Under the pieces are notes generated by a model. That model did no database searches and was not told the DNA's origin. It worked only from the letters and a program-made list of their open reading frames with translations. A stretch of DNA of 62,873 nucleotides from an uncultured Dorea sp. Lineage in GTDB: Bacteria; Bacillota; Clostridia; Lachnospirales; Lachnospiraceae. Location: NCBI GenBank assembly GCA_910589275.1, contig CAJUTH010000018.1, positions 1 through 62,873 of the forward strand. Direction: 5' to 3'. A program made the position numbers and the translations under genes. Shown here one piece after another: positions 16,385 through 25,971 of the stretch (its first letter is position 1; each line of letters opens with the position of its first letter).

Positions 16385-18172
16385 TTACCATCCGCGGCTG
16401 TCGTCGATGTCCAGCAGAGACGGATCTAACGGCTCTTCATTCATTACCGTGAACATATAATCGTTGACGATCTTACGCATCTCTGCGCGCTCTACAGTGC
16501 GGTGGTCTAATAATTCATGGGGAACCCAGATCGCGTGGATATCCCGCTTGCGGTATTCGTCCTCGAATACGCCGTGAAGCTCCTGCGCGCCCTTGCAGGC
16601 TACCTGATCGAACATGATAACCATATCGCAGTCGAATTGTTCCATGGTATCAAATACCTCAAGGAAATGCTCGTAGCCGCCCACGGCATGGGTTCGCATT
16701 GCGCCCTTTTCATACATCTTGGCAAAATCCAGCAGGCACTGGTCGCGGTCGGAGGTGTCGATGATATTGTGCCCCATCAGGGAGTCCATATTGATCACCA
16801 CATTGATGCCCCAGCAGTTGTACAGCCATGTAGTAATATAAGAATAGTACAGCGGCGCGCAGGACCATACCAGCGCGCGGTGCCTTGTCTGCGGGAAAGG
16901 CTCGATCTTCTTGCGCACGCACCGCTCCATGATCCGCTTTACCTTCCGGTCGGTCTTGTGGAAAATGGGCCGCTCGCCTACATAGAAGTAGAAAATGCGG
17001 TAGAGAGCCTGTGCAACGGAAGACACGGGGTTGTAAGGCGTCTTTGCCGCAACGTCCCATTTCTCAAGCTCGAATCTTGTCTGGTCATTGAATCGTTCGA
17101 TTCCTTCATAGAAGGCATCCCAATCCCATTTCATGCCGAGATGTTCCTCCATAAATTCGATGCATCCCAGAAATTCATCAATGGTGTATTTGTGAAGATC
17201 CGCATCATCGTGGCGCATGGGCGCGGGGAAGGAGTGGAACGGTTTGTTAAAATAAAGCTCCTGAAGGATCGATGTACCCACGGAACCGTCGCACGCCATG
17301 TTGTTGGCAATAAAGCAGGGACTGAAATCCGGATAGTCGTCGCGGACACAGATACCGGCTTCGGATGCGCATAAGGAACAGGCGTCCGGCGCAAGTCCGA
17401 TCGATTCTACCGCGTCGATGTACCATGGGATCGTCTGCTGGTTTACATGGTTCTGGAGGAAACAGGTGGTAAGCTGTACGCAGATGTCATCCTTTAATTC
17501 CGGGAAGCCGTAGGCGATATGGCCGGGAACCGTCTCGTCATGCTGCAGGGTTTTGTACCAGCGTTTGTTCCGTCTGCCGCCGCGCAGGTTGGCGTCGGCG
17601 AGAAACTGAGCGTTGAGCTGGCGGACAGAGTCGTCGAACATGGCGATAAAATGCAGCGAGCTTGCCCGCAGGGCGGGACCCCGCATTCCCTCGTTTCCGC
17701 GGTCGACCCACGAAATGCCGGAGAGATATGTCTCCATCCAGCGGTAACGCCACAAACCTTTCAGGAAATAAATATTACCCTGAACAAGCGTGCGGCCAAT
17801 CAGGCCCAGAAGCCGGAGCCATACCGTAAAGTAGTAATTGGTATCCACTACGCCGCGCCATTCTCTGTGGCGGAAAACGCCGGTATCTCCGATGTAAAGC
17901 TCTCCAAGCCTCCGCTCGCCGTGGGGAACCCCGCACCAGAAATCCTTGGCAAGCTTCGCGGCTTTTTTGCCGCTTACGCGGGTTTTGCCGTCGTCGCGGA
18001 CGATGGGAGTATAGTGATCAATCAGGCGGTCTGCGTGGGCTTTGGAAAAAAATTTCTCCCGGCCCGGCTCGTTATAGATCGGCGCGCAGAAATCTTTTAC
18101 AATATTGCCGGCAGTCTGGGCGGAACCCTTCACTGACTTGGCAGCAGAGGTGATTTTGTTTAATACTTTCAT
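16385..18172 (-). CDS. HgdA-like dehydratase/reductase family large subunit (copy 2)
   Basis: A 595-residue paralogue of the 579-residue protein at 11321-13060, similar over the full length including the N-terminal extension. Conserved stretches include YIDAVES-GL, ACDGSVGTSILQ, RHRALVWSCAPLYYS, and the C-terminal EEPLDPSLLDIDD. Cysteine ligand candidates in DACSLC, ACDG and VACKGA line up with those of copy 1. Its start overlaps the upstream HgdB-like gene by 4 bases. The substrate pocket must differ, since identity outside the motifs is moderate. Confidence 0.8.
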   Translation of the reverse strand: MKVLNKITSAAKSVKGSAQTAGNIVKDFCAPIYNEPGREKFFSKAHADRLIDHYTPIVRDDGKTRVSGKKAAKLAKDFWCGVPHGERRLGELYIGDTGVFRHREWRGVVDTNYYFTVWLRLLGLIGRTLVQGNIYFLKGLWRYRWMETYLSGISWVDRGNEGMRGPALRASSLHFIAMFDDSVRQLNAQFLADANLRGGRRNKRWYKTLQHDETVPGHIAYGFPELKDDICVQLTTCFLQNHVNQQTIPWYIDAVESIGLAPDACSLCASEAGICVRDDYPDFSPCFIANNMACDGSVGTSILQELYFNKPFHSFPAPMRHDDADLHKYTIDEFLGCIEFMEEHLGMKWDWDAFYEGIERFNDQTRFELEKWDVAAKTPYNPVSSVAQALYRIFYFYVGERPIFHKTDRKVKRIMERCVRKKIEPFPQTRHRALVWSCAPLYYSYITTWLYNCWGINVVINMDSLMGHNIIDTSDRDQCLLDFAKMYEKGAMRTHAVGGYEHFLEVFDTMEQFDCDMVIMFDQVACKGAQELHGVFEDEYRKRDIHAIWVPHELLDHRTVERAEMRKIVNDYMFTVMNEEPLDPSLLDIDDSRGW

Positions 18173-19368
18173 AATTTCCCAGCCTCCTTCTGTATTTTTT
18201 TGATCTCCAAGCTCTCTACAAAGGCTTGGAAGCGGGTCCGAAGCTGGCCAAAGGCGTTATTGTTGTAATCCTTTTCAATGGAGCAGCATGGGATGCCGTA
18301 ATCGCCGGTAAGGATCAGGCTGTCCGCGACCCGTTCGTAAGTCCAGTATTCGCAGAACTTCATCTGCTCAAGGATTACGCCGTCTGCATGGTAGTCTTCG
18401 TACAATTTTTTCAGGTAGCGTTTTCTTCCGTGCACCACCGCGGTATCCATATACCGCGGGCATTCGCTGTACTGCAGATAATGGCGTGCGATTGCGTTAA
18501 GAGGCGCTTCCCCTTCCTTTATTTCAATCGGTTCTCTGCCGGGCAGGGAACCGTAGCAGTGGCGGTCTGCCACAACGAGGGCGCCGCAGCTCTCGATGAG
18601 CTTGGTAAATTCCGGGTCGTCGTTCTCGCTGCCAGCCAGTACCACGCGGACCTTCCATGCAGGTCTCTCGTCCGGCTTCCGGTTCTTTACTTCTTCAAGG
18701 GTTTCCCGCAGTTTATCCATGATCAGATATTTTGGACAGACAAGGGAAACCAGATTGATTACGTGAAATTCATATCCGGTAATCGGAGGATTGGGAAGCT
18801 TCCTCAGTTCTCCAATCTCGGAAATGATCCGGCACAGTTCGTTGTGTTCCTCGACAGCGGCGCGGAGCGCTTCGTCTGAGATGTCTACGCCCAGATTCTC
18901 ATGCAGCGGTTCCAGCACGAATTTGCGAAGCTGGGACGCATAATGGTCTTCGTTGCTGCGAATCCCTTTCTTGTGGGGGACGTCAATGAAGGTTACGAAA
19001 AAGCCGGGGTTGTCCACAAGCTTAAGGATCTCCAAATGTTCCTGAAAACGGTTGGTTGCCGTACAGGTTTCCGTAGCAAGCTGGGCGTCTAGAAAATGGT
19101 ATCCGCCTTCAATGGCGCGTTCTAACAGAGATCTTGCATAGGGACAGCTCCGGTTGGACATATAATAGCTGGCAATGTCGGGCGAAGAGCTTCTGGGAGC
19201 CCGCAGCCGGACGCTGAAACATCCCGGCAGGTCTAAGAGCACTTCCGGCATAAAATAGCAGGTGTAGCCCAGAGCCAGTTTTCCGTCTTTCTTTGCCTGA
19301 CGCACCAGAGTATTATTTGCCTCTTGAAGCAGATCTTCAAATTCAATCAGGTATTTTAAGTCTCTCAC
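18169..19368 (-). CDS. HgdB/BcrB-like 2-hydroxyacyl-CoA dehydratase family subunit (copy 2)
   Basis: A 399-residue paralogue of the 402-residue protein at 10126-11334, with long shared blocks such as HNELCRII-EIGELRKLPN and TGYEFHV-N. The three ligand cysteines are kept: GYTCYFMPE, the CPYAR (CxxxR) motif and EQMKFCEYW. I prefer the GTG at 19368, which matches the start of copy 1 (V/M-RDLK-LI-FE-LL); a TTG at 19389 precedes the ribosome binding site AAAGGAG. First gene of the second operon. Confidence 0.83.
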   Translation of the reverse strand: MRDLKYLIEFEDLLQEANNTLVRQAKKDGKLALGYTCYFMPEVLLDLPGCFSVRLRAPRSSSPDIASYYMSNRSCPYARSLLERAIEGGYHFLDAQLATETCTATNRFQEHLEILKLVDNPGFFVTFIDVPHKKGIRSNEDHYASQLRKFVLEPLHENLGVDISDEALRAAVEEHNELCRIISEIGELRKLPNPPITGYEFHVINLVSLVCPKYLIMDKLRETLEEVKNRKPDERPAWKVRVVLAGSENDDPEFTKLIESCGALVVADRHCYGSLPGREPIEIKEGEAPLNAIARHYLQYSECPRYMDTAVVHGRKRYLKKLYEDYHADGVILEQMKFCEYWTYERVADSLILTGDYGIPCCSIEKDYNNNAFGQLRTRFQAFVESLEIKKIQKEAGKL

Positions 19369-19425
19369 GGTCTTTCTCACTCCTTTCAAACATGTTTGGT
19401 ATACGATAAAAAATATGATACTTCT

Positions 19426-19453
19426 ATTATAAATGTTTTACAAAAAAAGTCGA
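19426..19453 (-). promoter_or_regulatory. Candidate promoter of the second HgdAB operon
   Basis: Minus strand: TCGACT (19453-19448), 16-base spacer, TATAAT (19431-19426), about 60 bases from the start. A perfect 10-bp palindrome AAACATGTTT (19388-19397) lies between it and the gene. Confidence 0.45.
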
Positions 19454-19740
19454 GTATTTTATAAAAAATTGTGAAATTTGCAATAAAATATCTGTAATTA
19501 AAAGATTAAGGCGCTTACTGTATAACAAATGATATGCTGTATTCGGAGAAGATGCACACCTCCTTATTTTGCCGGGTTTGCTAAATTAGAAGAAGCTATA
19601 CGTATTTTTGGCATATTTATCAGAGTATTCTTTTATGATAAATTATAACTGAAAATTTTTCGCCTGTGCGGGCGGCTTTCACCTGTACGGGCGGTTTTAT
19701 TCTGACGCAGCGCTATCGGTGAAATGAAAGGATGGGTTGG
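19454..19740. other. Intergenic region between the second operon and the DUF4230 pair
   Basis: AT-rich, no credible gene. Near 19660-19700 the 13-bp sequence CCTGTRCGGGCGG occurs twice in tandem, each followed by a T-rich stretch; one or both may act as weak terminators. Confidence 0.4.
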
Positions 19741-20448
19741 ATGATAACATGGAAAGCCCGGAAAAAAGAGGATGAGGGAAAGGAGAAAGGGACAGAGCCG
19801 AAGAGGAAGATTACAGGCTGGGTACGCGTTCCTCTGATTTTTATTATAACAGCCATAGCAGGAGGTCTGTTCTGGAAGGCAAACCATACGGCGAGAGACG
19901 ATCTTGCGGAGAAGGGAAAGCGTTTTTTTACCGGAGAGGAAGGAGAGGTTGCCACAGTGACGGAGAGCCTGCTGGAAAGAAGCGTGAAGCGGAGCAGGCT
20001 GTATACGGCGGAATATCCGTATAACGGTTACACCGCCGTATATGAGGAGGATCAGAAAACGGTGAAATATTATGTGGCTTATGAGGGAATAGTGAAAGCC
20101 GGTATTGATGTGAGTAAAATAGAGGTGTCTCTGGATGAGGAAACCGGCACAATATATATTTTGCTTCCGGAAGTTACGGTGGGGAAGCCGTGGGTGGATC
20201 CCGGCACACTGGATTATATATTTGAGGATGATAAGTACAATACAGAGACGGTAGCGCAGGAAAGCTACAAGGCTGCTGCTGCGGATTTGGAAGAGCGGGC
20301 GTCTGCCGATACAAAGCTTATGGACGCAGCGGCGGAGAATGTAAAGATCTCTGCAAAAGCTCTGGCAGAGCCATGGCTGGATGAGTGGGACGACGGGGCG
20401 GAATATACCGTAATGGTTTTGATTGCCGGGGAGGAGAAAGATGAGTAG
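19741..20448 (+). CDS. DUF4230 family membrane-anchored protein
   Basis: A 235-residue protein with a charged N-terminus, one membrane helix (about residues 23-42) and an extracytoplasmic DUF4230 domain. The family feature AYEGIVKAGIDVSKIEVSLDEETGTIYILLPEV is seen mid-protein. Start ATG 19741 follows AAAGGA by 8 bases. It overlaps a second DUF4230 gene by 8 bases, suggesting a heteromeric pair. Function of the family is unknown. Confidence 0.75.
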   Translation: MITWKARKKEDEGKEKGTEPKRKITGWVRVPLIFIITAIAGGLFWKANHTARDDLAEKGKRFFTGEEGEVATVTESLLERSVKRSRLYTAEYPYNGYTAVYEEDQKTVKYYVAYEGIVKAGIDVSKIEVSLDEETGTIYILLPEVTVGKPWVDPGTLDYIFEDDKYNTETVAQESYKAAAADLEERASADTKLMDAAAENVKISAKALAEPWLDEWDDGAEYTVMVLIAGEEKDE

Positions 20449-21178
20449 GAAGGAGATAAGTAGATTGAAAAGACGGACTGTGTTGTTATGTATCATAAGT
20501 TTTGTTTTTGCATTAACAGGCAGCAGAGCCGATACTTTGGCAGAGACGAAGGCAGGCGGGGAAACTGCTGCAAGAATATCTCCGGAAGAGGAAGAGAATC
20601 ACGCCCCAAAGCTTAGCAGGATACAGGGGATCTGCGAGCTGGCAGTGTTAGACTGCTATTACCATAATGTGGCAAAATCCGTGAAGGAGCCGGGAACAGG
20701 ACTGCTCCATTTTGGAGAAAAGGAGCGCCTTTTCTGGATTGAGTATACAGGTGTTGCGGAGATTAGTTTTCGGTCTGATCTAATAGAGATGGAGCGTCAT
20801 GGCAGAGAGATTACCATTACGCTGCCGCCGCCGGAGGTCACCTGCAGGGTAGATCCGGATTCGTGGAACGAAAGCTCCTATGTGATTTCAAAGGATCAGT
20901 GGATTCAGAAGAATCCAATTACCGCAAAGGATCAGATTCGTGCGGTAGAAGCGGCCCAGGAGGATATGCGGAAACTAGTGGAAGAAAATCCGTCAATATT
21001 GGAGAATGCAAGGGTGCAGGCGAGGACTTTGATTGATAATTATATTGATCAGACGGGCCGCGCCGCGGGAGTGGCATATCATGTCTTGTGGAATGAGGAG
21101 AATGAGGAAAGTACGGGGCGTCGGATAATTTCAGGGAGAAGTACAGTATTTGCTGACAGTTATTCGAAAATGAATTGA
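20441..21178 (+). CDS. DUF4230 family secreted protein
   Basis: A 245-residue protein with an N-terminal signal peptide or anchor (about residues 13-30) and a DUF4230-like domain: IEYTGVAEISFRSDLIEM...ITITLPPPEVTCRVDPDS, parallel to its upstream neighbour. Start ATG 20441 lies behind GGGGAGGAG. The lack of a second membrane helix suggests secretion or a single anchor. Followed by a strong terminator. No known function. Confidence 0.72.
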   Translation: MSRKEISRLKRRTVLLCIISFVFALTGSRADTLAETKAGGETAARISPEEEENHAPKLSRIQGICELAVLDCYYHNVAKSVKEPGTGLLHFGEKERLFWIEYTGVAEISFRSDLIEMERHGREITITLPPPEVTCRVDPDSWNESSYVISKDQWIQKNPITAKDQIRAVEAAQEDMRKLVEENPSILENARVQARTLIDNYIDQTGRAAGVAYHVLWNEENEESTGRRIISGRSTVFADSYSKMN

Positions 21179-21205
21179 TTTAAGGAGAAAGATTGTTTAT
21201 AATAA

Positions 21206-21237
21206 AAGCGTGGCAGGGATATGACTGCCACGCTTTA
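21206..21237 (+). terminator. Intrinsic terminator after the DUF4230 genes
   Basis: AAGCGTGGCA and TGCCACGCTT form a 10-bp stem with a short loop; the trailing T-run is short (TTTAGCTATTT). Confidence 0.7.
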
Positions 21238-21284
21238 GCTATTTCTGGGGATTTTTCTTGAAATAATGAGGGAGATGTAAATAT

Positions 21285-23846
21285 ATGTTTAAACAGACGA
21301 AAAAATTTTTACTTGCCAGTGCATTCTGTTTAGTGGTTTTATGTATAGCAGTTTTTTTATGGCTTGGCAGCACCATGGGGGATAGGAGCCAGGAGGCAAT
21401 TAGTAAGATTGGAACCATTTATATGTCCGAATTGAATCGGCAGCTCCAGCAGAAATTTACAGCAATTGTTGATCTGCAGATGGCGCAGGTAGAGGGAATT
21501 GTAAAGAGAACTCCGCCGGACACAGTGAGCTATGGCGACGAGATGATTGAAGAGCTGAAATTGAGCGGCAGCGTACGGGAATTTTCATATTTGGCTCTTT
21601 ATGCGGCCGACGGTGAGTTTGAGCTTATCCTTGGACAGCCGGTTACGATGTATGATGAGACGGAATTCAGGGATGTATTGAACAATAGGGAGCGTAAGGT
21701 AACCAGCGGCTATTTTCCAAATGGGGAGAAATTGTGTCTGTTGTCAATGGATGTAGAATACCCTATGAAGAATGGTAAAAAGAGCTCCCTGATAGTAGCG
21801 GGAGTACCGATGGCATATATGGAGGATGCGCTGGTTCTGGATGAGAAGGGAGCCGTTGCTTATTCCCATATCATTCGTGGGGACGGAAGCTTTGTGGTTC
21901 GGAGCGGAGGAGCTTACAGGGATAATTATTTTACCAGAATCCATGAAGCGTTTTCAGAGCTTAACGGAAAAAGCCCGGATGATTATGCCTATGAACTATA
22001 TGAAGCCATGCAGAAGAGGGAGACGTATTCGGTAATGGTTTTGGCGAACGGAGAATACAGCCAGCAGTATTGCTCAGCGCTTCCCGATTCGGCATGGTAT
22101 TTGGTGTCAGTTATGCCGCACAGTAATCTGAATGATGCGATTATTCAGTTGAGCAATGACCGTCAGACTACGATGATAAAGGCATTCGGCGTGATTTTGG
22201 CGGCTATGGTCCTCATCTTTTTCCTGTATTACCGGATGTCCCAGCAGCAGCTTCGGGAGATAGAGCGCGCAGAACAGGAAGCTGTTCAGGCGAATCGGGC
22301 AAAGAGTGAGTTCCTGTCGAATATGAGTCATGATATCCGTACGCCGATGAACGGTATTGTAGGGATGACGGCTATTGCGATGACAAATATTGACGATACG
22401 GCGAGGGTGGAGAACTGTCTGAAGAAGATTACTTTATCCAGTAAGCATCTGCTGGGGCTTATTAACGATGTGCTGGACATGTCTAAGATTGAGAGCGGTA
22501 AGCTGTCGCTGAATATGGATATGATTTCTCTGCGTGATACTATGAATAGCTTGGTTAGTATTGTGCAGCCTCAGATTCGGGAGAAGGGACAGCATTTTGA
22601 TATTTTCATTCAGGAAATTAATACAGAAGAGGTGCTCTGCGACAGTGTGCGTCTGAACCAGATACTGATAAACCTTTTGTCTAATGCGCTGAAATTTACG
22701 CCGGAGGGAGGCCGCGTGAATGTGTATCTGAATCAAGAGGTTCTGCCGGATAAGGAGGGATATATACGCTGCCATTTCCGTGTGAAGGATACCGGTATCG
22801 GTATGACGAAGGAGTTCCAGAGCAAGATATTTGAAACGTTTACAAGGGAAGAATCCAGTTTGGTAAGTAAGACTGAAGGAACAGGACTCGGTATGGCGAT
22901 TACAAAGTATATTGTCGATATGATGGGCGGCAGTATTACAATTCAGAGTGAGCCGGGAAAAGGAACCGAGTTCCATGTGATTCTTGATTTGGAAAAAGCT
23001 ACGATTCAGAGGGAGGATATGGTGCTTCCGCCTTGGAGAATGCTTGTTGTGGATAATAATAAGGATCTATGTCTCAGTGCGGTTGAAGCTTTGAAGAAGA
23101 TTGGCGTAAAGCCGGATTGGACGACCAGCGGGATTGCGGCAGTCAGGATGATTCAGGCTCGTCATGGGAAGGGCGACGATTATCAGATCGTTCTTTTGGA
23201 TTGGAAGATGCCGGATATGGATGGATTGGAGACTACGAAGGAAATCCGCAAGATTGTGGGAGATAAGGTTCCAATTCTGATTATTTCAGCTTATGATTGG
23301 AGTGATATTGAGGAGGAAGCGCGGGAAGCAGGCGCCCATGGATTTATCTCGAAGCCGTTGTTCAGATCAAATCTTTATCTTGGGCTGACAAAGTATATGG
23401 GAGGAGGTTCCGAAGAGGAAGAAGAGAAGAAAGAAGAGAAGAAAGAAGAGAATTGGGGCTTTACCGGAATGAGAATACTGCTGGCGGAGGATAATGAATT
23501 GAACTGGGAAATCGCAGAGGATATCCTTACGGATGCAGGGTTTGAAGTAGATTGGGCTGAGAACGGCAGAATTTGTGTGGAGAAGTTTGAACAGTCTGAG
23601 CCGGGAACCTATGACGTGGTTCTTATGGATATCCGGATGCCTGTAATGATGGGCTATGAGGCGGCTGAGAGGATACGTTTGCTTGATCGTCCCGATGCCG
23701 GACTGCCGATTTTTGCCATGACGGCGGATGCATTTTCAGAGGATATTCAAAGGTCGCGGGAAGCCGGCATGAATGAACATATAGCAAAACCAATAGATGT
23801 AGACAGATTAATGATGCTTTTGAAAAAATATTTAAAGAAAGCATAG
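21285..23846 (+). CDS. Hybrid sensor histidine kinase with two receiver domains
   Basis: An 853-residue membrane kinase. Order: membrane helix (about 8-28), extracellular Cache-like sensor, second helix (about 300-320), HisKA domain with phospho-acceptor H349 (SNMSHDIRTPMNG), HATPase_c with N, G1 and G2 boxes (LINLLSNALKFTPEGG, DTGIGM, GTGLGMAI), then two receiver domains with phospho-aspartates near D639 (LLDWKMPDMDG) and D782 (LMDIRMPVMMG). A glutamate/lysine-rich linker separates the receivers. The next two genes supply a response regulator and a phosphotransfer protein, completing a multistep relay. Confidence 0.93.
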   Translation: MFKQTKKFLLASAFCLVVLCIAVFLWLGSTMGDRSQEAISKIGTIYMSELNRQLQQKFTAIVDLQMAQVEGIVKRTPPDTVSYGDEMIEELKLSGSVREFSYLALYAADGEFELILGQPVTMYDETEFRDVLNNRERKVTSGYFPNGEKLCLLSMDVEYPMKNGKKSSLIVAGVPMAYMEDALVLDEKGAVAYSHIIRGDGSFVVRSGGAYRDNYFTRIHEAFSELNGKSPDDYAYELYEAMQKRETYSVMVLANGEYSQQYCSALPDSAWYLVSVMPHSNLNDAIIQLSNDRQTTMIKAFGVILAAMVLIFFLYYRMSQQQLREIERAEQEAVQANRAKSEFLSNMSHDIRTPMNGIVGMTAIAMTNIDDTARVENCLKKITLSSKHLLGLINDVLDMSKIESGKLSLNMDMISLRDTMNSLVSIVQPQIREKGQHFDIFIQEINTEEVLCDSVRLNQILINLLSNALKFTPEGGRVNVYLNQEVLPDKEGYIRCHFRVKDTGIGMTKEFQSKIFETFTREESSLVSKTEGTGLGMAITKYIVDMMGGSITIQSEPGKGTEFHVILDLEKATIQREDMVLPPWRMLVVDNNKDLCLSAVEALKKIGVKPDWTTSGIAAVRMIQARHGKGDDYQIVLLDWKMPDMDGLETTKEIRKIVGDKVPILIISAYDWSDIEEEAREAGAHGFISKPLFRSNLYLGLTKYMGGGSEEEEEKKEEKKEENWGFTGMRILLAEDNELNWEIAEDILTDAGFEVDWAENGRICVEKFEQSEPGTYDVVLMDIRMPVMMGYEAAERIRLLDRPDAGLPIFAMTADAFSEDIQRSREAGMNEHIAKPIDVDRLMMLLKKYLKKA

Positions 23847-23869
23847 AAGGATTTAAAGGAGCAAGTTTT

Positions 23870-25924
23870 ATGAATCAAAAGGAAAACGGCCATATACGTA
23901 AGAAGATATTGATAGTGGATGACTCGGAATTTAACCGTTCTCTTTTGTCGGATATGCTTTCTGACGAATATGAAATTCTAGAAGCGGAACATGGAATGGA
24001 AGCAGCGGGAATTCTTCATAATCAGGAGCAAGAGATTGCCCTGATGCTTTTGGATATTGTGATGCCGGTGATGGATGGATTTGAGACGCTGGCAATTATG
24101 AATAAGAATGGATGGATTAAGAGCATCCCGGTAATTATGATTTCAGCAGAAACGGTTCCTACATATGTGGACAGAGCGTATGATCTGGGCGTTAAGGATT
24201 ATATCAGCAGACCTTTTGACGAACGCACGGTCCGCCGGCGTGTTGTCAATACTCTGATTCTTTTTGCAAAGCAAAAAGAGCTGGAGCATATGGTGACAGA
24301 ACAGATTTTGGAGAAGGAGAAAGGCAATAAACTGATGATTGAGATCCTCTCCAACATTGTGGAATTTCGTAATGGAGAGAGCGGCCTTCATGTGCTGCAT
24401 ATCAGAACTCTGACAGAGCTGTTTATGAGAAGCCTGTTGGAGAAAACCGACAAATATGAGATTTCCAATAAGGATATTCCCCTTGTATGTAATGCGTCCG
24501 CCCTGCATGATATAGGGAAGATCGTAATACCAGAGGAGATATTAAATAAACCGGGAAGGCTGACGGATGAAGAATTTGCAATTATGAAGACCCACTCGGA
24601 AGAGGGCGCTAAGATGCTGGAAAGAGTTCATGTTCAGGAAGATGAACCTTTGCTGAAGACTGCTTACCAGATCTGCAGATGGCATCATGAGCGGTATGAC
24701 GGGAGAGGCTATCCGGACGGCTTGAAGGGGGATGATATTCCGATTGTCGCTCAGATAGTTGCGCTTGCGGATGTGTATGACGCACTGACCAGTAAGCGGG
24801 CTTATAAAGATGCTTTTTCTCATGAGAAAGCGGTAAACATGATCTTGAATGGGGAGTGCGGTACCTTTAATCCGCTGCTTTTAGAATGTTTGAGGGATAT
24901 TGAGGGCAGTCTTGAAAAGGAATTTAAAGAATTATCAGAAAAACGTGATTCCCAGAAAGAAATTATGAGTACGGTAGAGCAGATGATGGAGGGCGGCGAG
25001 CTAAGCGTATCTGAACACTCTATCAGGCTGTTAGAGCATGAACGGATGAAATATCAGTTCTTTGCGACGCTTTCGAAAGAGATTCAGTTCGAATATACAA
25101 AGACGCCGGAGATGTTGATTTTATCTGAGTGGGGAGCGAAATATCTGAATATGCCGGAGACGATTCTGGCTCCGAGGGAGGCTGGCTTCGGAATAGAGGT
25201 ATTTAATAAGAGTGATTTTGAACAACTGCTTATGGATCTTGAAGCTACAACTCCGGAGGAACCGATGGTAGAGGAGGTTTATCTTCTGAATATCAACGGG
25301 CAGGGCAGATGGAGCAAAGTGATTGCAAGGTCTATGTGGGGGGAGGAAGAACCGCCGGAGTATGCGGGAGCGATTGGCAAGATTGTGGATATCCATGAGG
25401 ATATGGAGAAGATGAACCGTCTTGAATCAAGAGCTGCCCATGATTCCCTGACAGGTCTTCTGAATCATAAAGCGGCAAAGGGTCAGATTTCTGAGATCTT
25501 GGCAAAAGACGAGGAACAAAAGTTTATTCTGCTTGTGTTTGATTTGGATCACTTTAAGGATGCGAATGATACTTATGGGCATTTGTTCGGGGACGAGGTG
25601 CTGAAATATGTGGCGGAGACATTGAAGAGCAGTACCCGAAATGCAGATATCTGTGCCCGTATGGGGGGCGATGAATTTTTGGTTTTCATGCCCTATAAAG
25701 AAGAGGCGGAACCTCAGGTTAAACGTATTTTTAACCTTCTGTGCAGTAAATATAAAGAGTTCCAGATTAGTGTCAGTATCGGCGTAGCATACGCAAAGGA
25801 CTGCGGAAGGGATTATGATACATTGTTCCATATGGCGGATGAGGCTCTTTACAAAGCAAAGAGAAGCGGGCGCAATACCTATCGTTTTTATGAAGAGGCA
25901 GCGGAAAGCTGCTGTGAACAGTAA
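23870..25924 (+). CDS. Response regulator with HD-GYP and GGDEF domains
   Basis: A 684-residue protein with both arms of cyclic-di-GMP metabolism. Receiver domain at 10-130 with D62 (LLDIVMPVMDG). HD-GYP phosphodiesterase domain at about 150-345: HDIGK, and HHERYDGRGYPDGL containing the GYP signature. A PAS-like linker (about 400-500), then a GGDEF cyclase domain with an intact MGGDEF motif near 598-603 and no obvious RxxD inhibitory site checked. Lies 24 bases after the hybrid kinase. Which activity dominates cannot be read from sequence; both active sites look intact. Confidence 0.9.
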   Translation: MNQKENGHIRKKILIVDDSEFNRSLLSDMLSDEYEILEAEHGMEAAGILHNQEQEIALMLLDIVMPVMDGFETLAIMNKNGWIKSIPVIMISAETVPTYVDRAYDLGVKDYISRPFDERTVRRRVVNTLILFAKQKELEHMVTEQILEKEKGNKLMIEILSNIVEFRNGESGLHVLHIRTLTELFMRSLLEKTDKYEISNKDIPLVCNASALHDIGKIVIPEEILNKPGRLTDEEFAIMKTHSEEGAKMLERVHVQEDEPLLKTAYQICRWHHERYDGRGYPDGLKGDDIPIVAQIVALADVYDALTSKRAYKDAFSHEKAVNMILNGECGTFNPLLLECLRDIEGSLEKEFKELSEKRDSQKEIMSTVEQMMEGGELSVSEHSIRLLEHERMKYQFFATLSKEIQFEYTKTPEMLILSEWGAKYLNMPETILAPREAGFGIEVFNKSDFEQLLMDLEATTPEEPMVEEVYLLNINGQGRWSKVIARSMWGEEEPPEYAGAIGKIVDIHEDMEKMNRLESRAAHDSLTGLLNHKAAKGQISEILAKDEEQKFILLVFDLDHFKDANDTYGHLFGDEVLKYVAETLKSSTRNADICARMGGDEFLVFMPYKEEAEPQVKRIFNLLCSKYKEFQISVSIGVAYAKDCGRDYDTLFHMADEALYKAKRSGRNTYRFYEEAAESCCEQ

Positions 25925-25925
25925 C
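25908..25925. repeat. GTTGCTGTGAAC-type repeat, short form
   Basis: GCTGCTGTGAACAGTAAC, one base different from the copy at 13897-13914. It supplies the last four codons and the stop of the GGDEF gene, so the repeat appears to have altered the C-terminus of the protein. Confidence 0.5.
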
Positions 25926-25971
25926 ACAAACCGGACAGGCGATTAGACAGTAGTAGAAAGGAAGGAAGAAA

